From positions 62,001-126,000 of the forward strand of contig JARBJD010000136.1 of the NCBI GenBank assembly GCA_033064195.1: a DNA stretch of 64,000 bases, in the 5' to 3' direction. This stretch comes from Blattamonas nauphoetae (Eukaryota > Preaxostyla > Oxymonadida). The notes beneath the pieces are model-generated. The model searched no databases. It was not told the DNA's origin and worked only from the letters and a program-made list of their open reading frames with translations. The position numbers were made by a program, and so were the translations under genes. This document shows positions 59,181 to 64,000 of this stretch, piece by piece (the first letter of the stretch is position 1; every line of letters begins with the position of its first letter).

Positions 59181-60284
59181 GCGGATCGACCCCGTTTGTA
59201 CAATTTTCGCTATTTTTATCAAAATAGGGTGACAAAACACAATAAAAATGATTTTAAAACAGAAAATGTGCATTGTTATCTCAACTTTCTCTTCATTTTT
59301 CGTTTCAGGTTTTCACTGACAGATGAGGCAAGGGACAAGTTCAATTCTTGTCATCGGTACTTTTATCCAAATTGTCCTCCTCTTTTTTGCTGTCCTGTAG
59401 GACAGGACAAGTAGGACATGCCGACCCAAGGTAAAACAAACCTGCAAATGTGACAAAAACTTCTCATCTCACTCGACACCTCGCATCCGCTCGACACCAA
59501 CGACCGAAGCTTGCAACGTTGAATTTTTCACCTGTCTGTCTCCACCAACTCGATCGATTCAACCACTATCGTGTCCACATTCGAATACGAATTCTCATCG
59601 CCCATTTCATAATTTCCCATCTTATGCCCGTCCATCTCTTTCAATCACTGGTCGAGATGGTGGAACAAGCTTGCGGACTCGTCAATGATGCTTTTCCAGG
59701 TCTAAAGTCCTCCTACAGATTCTGGGAATTCGCTAAACAATTGGACACACTTTCAAACGAATCTGCCTCATTCAACCTGTTTCCACGTCCAAAATTTTCT
59801 ATTATGGTCGACACTTCTCAGGACATTTCCCGAATCAAGCAATTTTCCGTTTTCATTAAGTTCCACAATCACAACAATCAAACTCAACTCCACCTCCTTT
59901 CCATCATTCCACAAAAGACTTCTGGGACAGGAAAAAACTTGTTTGACCTTCTCAAGACAGCTCTGGCCGATAACAACCTTGGTTTTACAAATTGCGTGTC
60001 GATTTGTACTGACGGCGACGCAGCAATGATGAGTCAGAAAGTTGGCCTCAGACATTTTGCCCAGAAGGCAAATCCGAAAATTTTATGGTTTCATTGTGCA
60101 GCCCACTCTTTCCAACTGGGAATGGCACATACATTCGATGATAAACGAATTTACGACTTTCCACTCATCATTGAGGTGTGCAACTCCATTGCCACTTATA
60201 TTGTGGGGGCTCTCTCTAGACAAATCGAGTTTGAGGACGCGGTACGTGCCAGACAGAGATATAGGGTGGTGGTTGAGTAGTTGA

Positions 60285-60893
60285 TAAGAATAAGTGTAGG
60301 GAAATAGGTGGCATAGGCAAGGGTGATTAGGCATAGGTGAAAAGATAGTTGTGGGAAAATAAGTGAAGATACAAGGATGATTGGGCATAGGGAAGAGATT
60401 GGGAGGGGTGAAGGAGGCATTGATGAGTGGTATTGATGTGGAGACAATATTGTGTGGACATGGTTGAGTGGCATTGATGTTGAGGCATTGATGTTGGGAT
60501 ATTGATGTTGGGATATTGATGAGTGGGCATTGATGTTGGGATATTGATGAGTGGGCATTGATGTTGAAATACGTGTCGTGAGTGTGTATGTAGGTTGGTG
60601 AAGAGACATTGGTGAGGAGACATTGTTGAGTGGCATTGTTGAGGAGACATTGTTGTGGGGGGGCATTGATGTTGAGATACGTGACATGAGTGTTTATGAG
60701 TTGGTGAAGGATATTGTTGTGTGGACATTGTTGAGTGGCATTGATGAGTGGACATTGTTGAGGAGGCACTGATGTGGCTGAACGTGATATAAGTGATATG
60801 AGTTGGTGAAGGATATTGTTGTGTGGACATTGATTGGTGGACATTGATGGGAGATGCATTGGTGTTGGGAATTGATGGATGAATACAAAGAGG
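60285..60893. repeat. Degenerate minisatellite
   Basis: Dozens of imperfect units of about 12-18 bp built on CATTGATG or CATTGTTG followed by a G-rich spacer (for example GGGCATTGATGTTGGGATA). It starts five bases after the stop of the truncated hAT transposase. Long antisense frames full of His, Pro, Asn and Thr arise from the repeat and are not genes. Confidence 0.88.
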
Positions 60894-62580
60894 ATTGGTG
60901 TCATTGCGTCAACGGAAAAATCGGGACTTTTATTTTATTTATTTTTTGGGAGGTCCACAGGTCCACAAGTCCACAGGGCAGAGGCATGGTAGAATGATGG
61001 GATATTGTTGGAAAAGGATCCAATGACAAATCAATTGGCATAAGGAAACGATGAGACTTCACTAGTGCGATTGGTGTCATTGTGTCAATGCAAAAATCGG
61101 GACTTTTATTTTATTTATTTTTTGGGAGGTCCACGGGTCCACAAGTCCACATGTCCACATTATACAGAAATGGCTTTCTACATATTAATAAATGTATTTT
61201 ATTTTTATCTTTGTCATCTGTCAAAAAATGCTCACTGGTTAAAAGTCCACAGGGCAGAGGCATGGTAGAATGATGGGATATTGTTGGAAAAGGATCCAAT
61301 GACAAATCAATTGGCATAAGGAAATGGTGGTTGTTTCCTAATGCTATTGGTGTCATTGCGTCAACGGAAAAATCGGGACTATTATTTTATTTATTTTTTG
61401 GGAGGTCCACGGGTCCACAGGTCCACAAGTCCACATGTCCACAGAAATGGCTATATACGAACAAATCATTATATTCTACATGTATCTTTGTCAGCTGCCA
61501 ACCAAAAATATCCACAGGTCCAAAAGTCCACAGAGCAGAGGCATGGGAGAATGATGGGATATTGTTGGAAAAGGATCCAATGACAAATCAATTGGCATAA
61601 GGAATTGGTGGTTGTTCATAAGTGCTATTGGTGTCATTGTGTCAATGCAAAAATGGAGGATTTTATTTTATTTATTTTTTGGGGAGGTCCACGGGTCCAC
61701 AAGTCCACATGTCCACAGACTAGTTAGAAAGTTATGTGGATATTTTTGAAAGAACTTTTATTTCTGCTCACAGCTGGAATATTACATAAATCAGTTTTTG
61801 TTGATGTGGACTTTTTACTTTTGATACCACAATTTTCTTCATATTATATAATTACTCTTGACAGCTATAAAAATAAAAGATCTTGATTTGATTGTAAAAG
61901 GTCATTTATGTGATATGTATAAAGCCATTTCTGTTCTCTGTGGACATGTGGACTTGTGGACCCGTGGACCTCCCAAAAAATAAATAAAATAAAAGTCCCG
62001 ATTTTTCCGTTGACACAATGACACCAATCGCACTAGTGAAGTCTCATCATTTCCTTATGCCAATTGATTTGTCATTGGATCCTTTTCCAACAATGTTCCA
62101 CCATTTCACCATGCCTCTGCTCTGTGGACTTTTGGACCTGTAGATATTTTGATTGACAGATTAACGATTGAAGTCATTTTGGTTCAATGCTCACAGCTGG
62201 AATATTACATAAACAGTTTTGTTTATGCGGACTTTTTACTTTTGATACCACAATTTTCTTCATATTATATAATTACTCTTGACAGCTATAAAAATAAAAG
62301 ATCTTGATTTGATTGTAAAAGGTCATTTTATGTGATATGTTTAAAGCCATTTCTGTTCTCTGTGGACATGTGGACTTGTGGACCTGTGGACCTCCCAAAA
62401 AATAAATAAAATAAAAGTCCCGATTTTTCCGTTGACGCAATGACACCAATCGCACGAATGAAGTCTCATCGTTTCCTTATGCCAATTGATTTGTCATTAG
62501 ATCCTTTTCCAACAATGGTCCACCATTCCCCCATGCCTCTGCTCCGTGGACTTTTGGACCATGACCTGTAGACAGTAGTC
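60894..62580. repeat. Array of direct and inverted 'GTCCAC' repeat units
   Basis: A unit beginning TTGGTGTCATTGYGTCAA, then an AT-rich run, then GGTCCACGGGTCCACAAGTC and a conserved GGATCCAATGACAAATCAAT block. It occurs four times forward (about 60894, 61071, 61347, 61627) and twice inverted (about 61924..62143 and 62345..62575). Between the inverted copies a ~170-bp AT-rich block (near 61770 and 62190) is directly duplicated. The whole array is palindromic in outline around 61.8 kb. It has no coding content. Confidence 0.88.
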
Positions 62581-62604
62581 TGCTTGCAAAAATATATCTG
62601 ATCA

Positions 62605-63459
62605 TTAGATCTCATCGTCAGTGTCTTCTTCGTCAACCTCTGCATGAATTGCTGCTTGCCTCAATAGTGCAGCGTATTTGGGATCGATGAAGTAGCAGTA
62701 CGTTTGTTTGCCATTAATTCTTTTCTGTTTAACTATACAACACTCATGTAAATCCATCTGAAATGTTTTGAGTTTTTTGTAATATTCAGGCATCAGTTCA
62801 GCCGCATGTGAGCGAGGCATTCCTTTTTCCAATTCGTCCATGTGTTCCAGACAAAAGTCTCCTATTGTTGATCTAGATACTTCTTGGAGTAGACATCTAG
62901 CATCTGTGTTTGGCAATTGCCTTGGATTGAATTCAGAAATGTCCCTTTGTCTGAAGTACGTCAACAAATGTGAGTAGAATTCAGGAGAGAATGAGCGAAT
63001 GAGGTTTAGGAAATAGTTGGCATCATCCTTACGTTTATTGGACACTTTGCACACACAGTAACGTCTATCGTCGACTTCAATCTTCACTGGATATGCGTTG
63101 TTTGTACAGAAGATTAGATTGGCTACATTCTCGGCATCACGACCAGGGCTTTCCAAAAATACCCATAATTTTCTGGGTGATTTCGAAAAAATGGAAAACA
63201 CCAAATTGTCTTTAGAAAACTCTGTCAAAGTAAATACATCAAAGATAGACAATAATATTATCTGAAAGTGAAAGTTTCTCCCGATTGAATGAAAAGAAGA
63301 TAATAAAGGGTAAATCTTGATCTGTCCTTCTGAATTTGAGACTAAGAATGGCGAAAGTTGTGTGAATCTTTGCGCGATTGTCGGTGATTGCGGAGGAGAT
63401 GAGAGGATGTTTTCTTTCTTCTTCGTGTCATTGTTTTTAAGGAAAAGGAGAGTTTGCAT
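62605..63459 (-). mobile_element. Fragment of a virus-like element: D5-like primase/helicase gene
   Basis: A 284-codon frame whose middle part matches the C-terminal half of D5-like (superfamily 3) helicases of large DNA viruses, virophages and Polinton-like elements: 'NLIFCTNNAYPVKIEVDDRR', 'YFLNLIRSFSPEFYSHL', 'FRQRDISEFNPRQLPNTDA' and 'CYFIDPKYAALLR'. It begins 25 bp after the repeat array. Only part of the gene is recognisable and no capsid, integrase or polymerase gene is seen within the window, so it looks like a broken remnant. The element may continue past the right edge. Age cannot be set from one fragment. Confidence 0.6.
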
Positions 63460-64000
63460 GGATTGCTTGTATTAATTATTATTTTCTTCTTGTTGAGGAA
63501 TGGTCTGGAATAATGGTAGTGTTGTTGTTGATCTAGTTCCTTTTTTAGGGATTGTTGTGGGGGAGTGTTGATACTGATGTTGATCTTGTTCTTCTTCACA
63601 GATTGTCGATGATCCTACAAAGTCGGCAAAATCCACGGACAAACGTGATGAATCCAATCGAAGTCAACACAAATAGGGACGTACAGGTCCATACTGTGCA
63701 ATTTTTTCTCGTCTGGAATACTCGGATCATCACATCGTCTGACCCTTGTCGAACTTGGCATGATACCACCCTTTTCTCAGGCGATGATTAATACTGAGAA
63801 CCACGAAGATATGGAGAACTAATTTCTGGTTCCAATTACTTCGATAGCAACGACTTCAAGTGTGATCTCCATTCGTCAACCTTCTCTCCCTCTAATTCAC
63901 TTAATTGTAGGTTCTGGATAAAAACCAATGTTTGATACAGACGGTGTTCTGATATTTGTTGGTCCGCTCACAGCAGATCACAATCACAACAAATATTTCG
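63460..64000. other. Right-edge sequence next to the virus-like fragment
   Basis: 541 bp with short frames on both strands (Gln/Thr-rich on the minus strand). No family is recognised. It may belong to the same virus-like remnant or to flanking DNA. Confidence 0.3.

Larger units (their letters stand above)
53943..59434. mobile_element. hAT-type DNA element A inserted in the hAT transposase gene
   Basis: 5,492 bp including a nested element of 2.3 kb. Ends are perfect 22-bp inverted repeats, TTACCTTGGGTCGGCATGTC-CT at the left and its complement at the right. It is flanked by identical 8-bp target duplications, typical of hAT elements. The left end carries a strong hairpin and the last ~430 bp are packed with TGTCCTAT-like words. 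Between 56425 and 58900 only weak frames are seen and no transposase is recognised, so it looks non-autonomous or decayed. Its own hAT membership rests on the target size and subterminal repeats, not on a protein. Confidence 0.88.
53728..60280 (+). pseudogene. hAT-family transposase gene (outer element), split by an insertion
   Basis: The 5' part (53728..53942) ends in 'GTGVFCRTCEQYWGDSDLNS' and 'VPYVNKP'. The 3' part (from 59443) resumes in frame with 'ANVTKTSHLTRHLASARH'. Together they form a BED zinc finger (C-x2-C...H...H), cut in two by a 5.5-kb insertion with an 8-bp target duplication. The catalytic part has 'FSIMVDTSQDISRIKQF' (first acidic residue), 'CVSICTDGDAAM' (second) and 'WFHCAAHSFQLGM' (compare HC-x-x-H-R). 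It resembles ZBED/ZMYM-type hAT transposases. The protein stops at 60280 before any hAT C-terminal dimerisation block, where a minisatellite begins. The gene is dead in this copy. Confidence 0.85.

Noticed and set aside
60083-60904. Long minus-strand frames rich in His, Pro, Asn and Thr
   Set aside because: They come from translating the minisatellite and the antisense of the hAT transposase; no domain is present.
60894-62580. CRISPR-like array
   Set aside because: Units are 180-290 bp, some inverted, without uniform short spacers, in a eukaryotic sequence.

Overview
The window is eukaryotic nuclear DNA, very gene-dense for its first 53 kb and repeat-rich after that. Nearly every gene has introns. 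Most are only about 27-45 nt long, with GTTTG or GTATG-like 5' ends and YAG 3' ends. Gene content (IFT122, calmodulin, EF-2, calreticulin, Dicer, PARG, DDX3/Ded1-like helicase, TMEM94-like protein, SPRY-like proteins) points to a flagellated protist. My best guess is an excavate or oxymonad-like organism such as Blattamonas. That is inference from gene style and compactness; no rRNA or other phylogenetic marker in the window proves it.

Layout. 0-9.3 kb: the 3' part of RRP5, five-exon calmodulin, a secreted Gly/Tyr-rich protein, an importin-alpha-like armadillo protein, and a head-to-head pair made of a BTB-SPRY-like gene and a SPRY-like gene. 9.4-21.4 kb: IFT122, elongation factor 2, calreticulin, a Sec13-like WD40 gene whose start codon overlaps that of calreticulin, guanylate kinase and TFIIA-gamma. 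21.5-22.5 kb: a foldback DNA element with almost identical 293-bp inverted arms. 22.6-39.7 kb: TAF6, the tiny three-exon eL39 gene, a complete Dicer, PARG with an N-terminal PCNA-binding motif, a UPF0652/DUF2009 protein and a pseudouridine synthase. 39.7-53.3 kb: small poorly defined genes, an equilibrative nucleoside transporter, MsrB, a DDX3-like helicase and a large TMEM94-like P-type ATPase relative. 53.3-64 kb: an inverted copy of the TMEM94-like first exon, then a hAT transposase gene split by a second hAT-type element that itself carries a third, then a minisatellite, an array of direct and inverted 'GTCCAC'-rich repeats, and a fragment of a D5-like helicase gene from a virus-like element.

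How the parts fit. The first 53 kb are housekeeping genes for ribosome assembly, translation, transcription initiation, nuclear import, cilium building, the ER and DNA repair. They are packed with spacers of 26-400 bp, and one divergent pair has no spacer at all. The most unusual signals are the shared CATG start site, start codons followed at once by an intron, recurrent 31-nt introns, two inverted copies of gene 5' ends in a genome that encodes a full Dicer, and the three-level nest of DNA transposons with perfect 8-bp target duplications.
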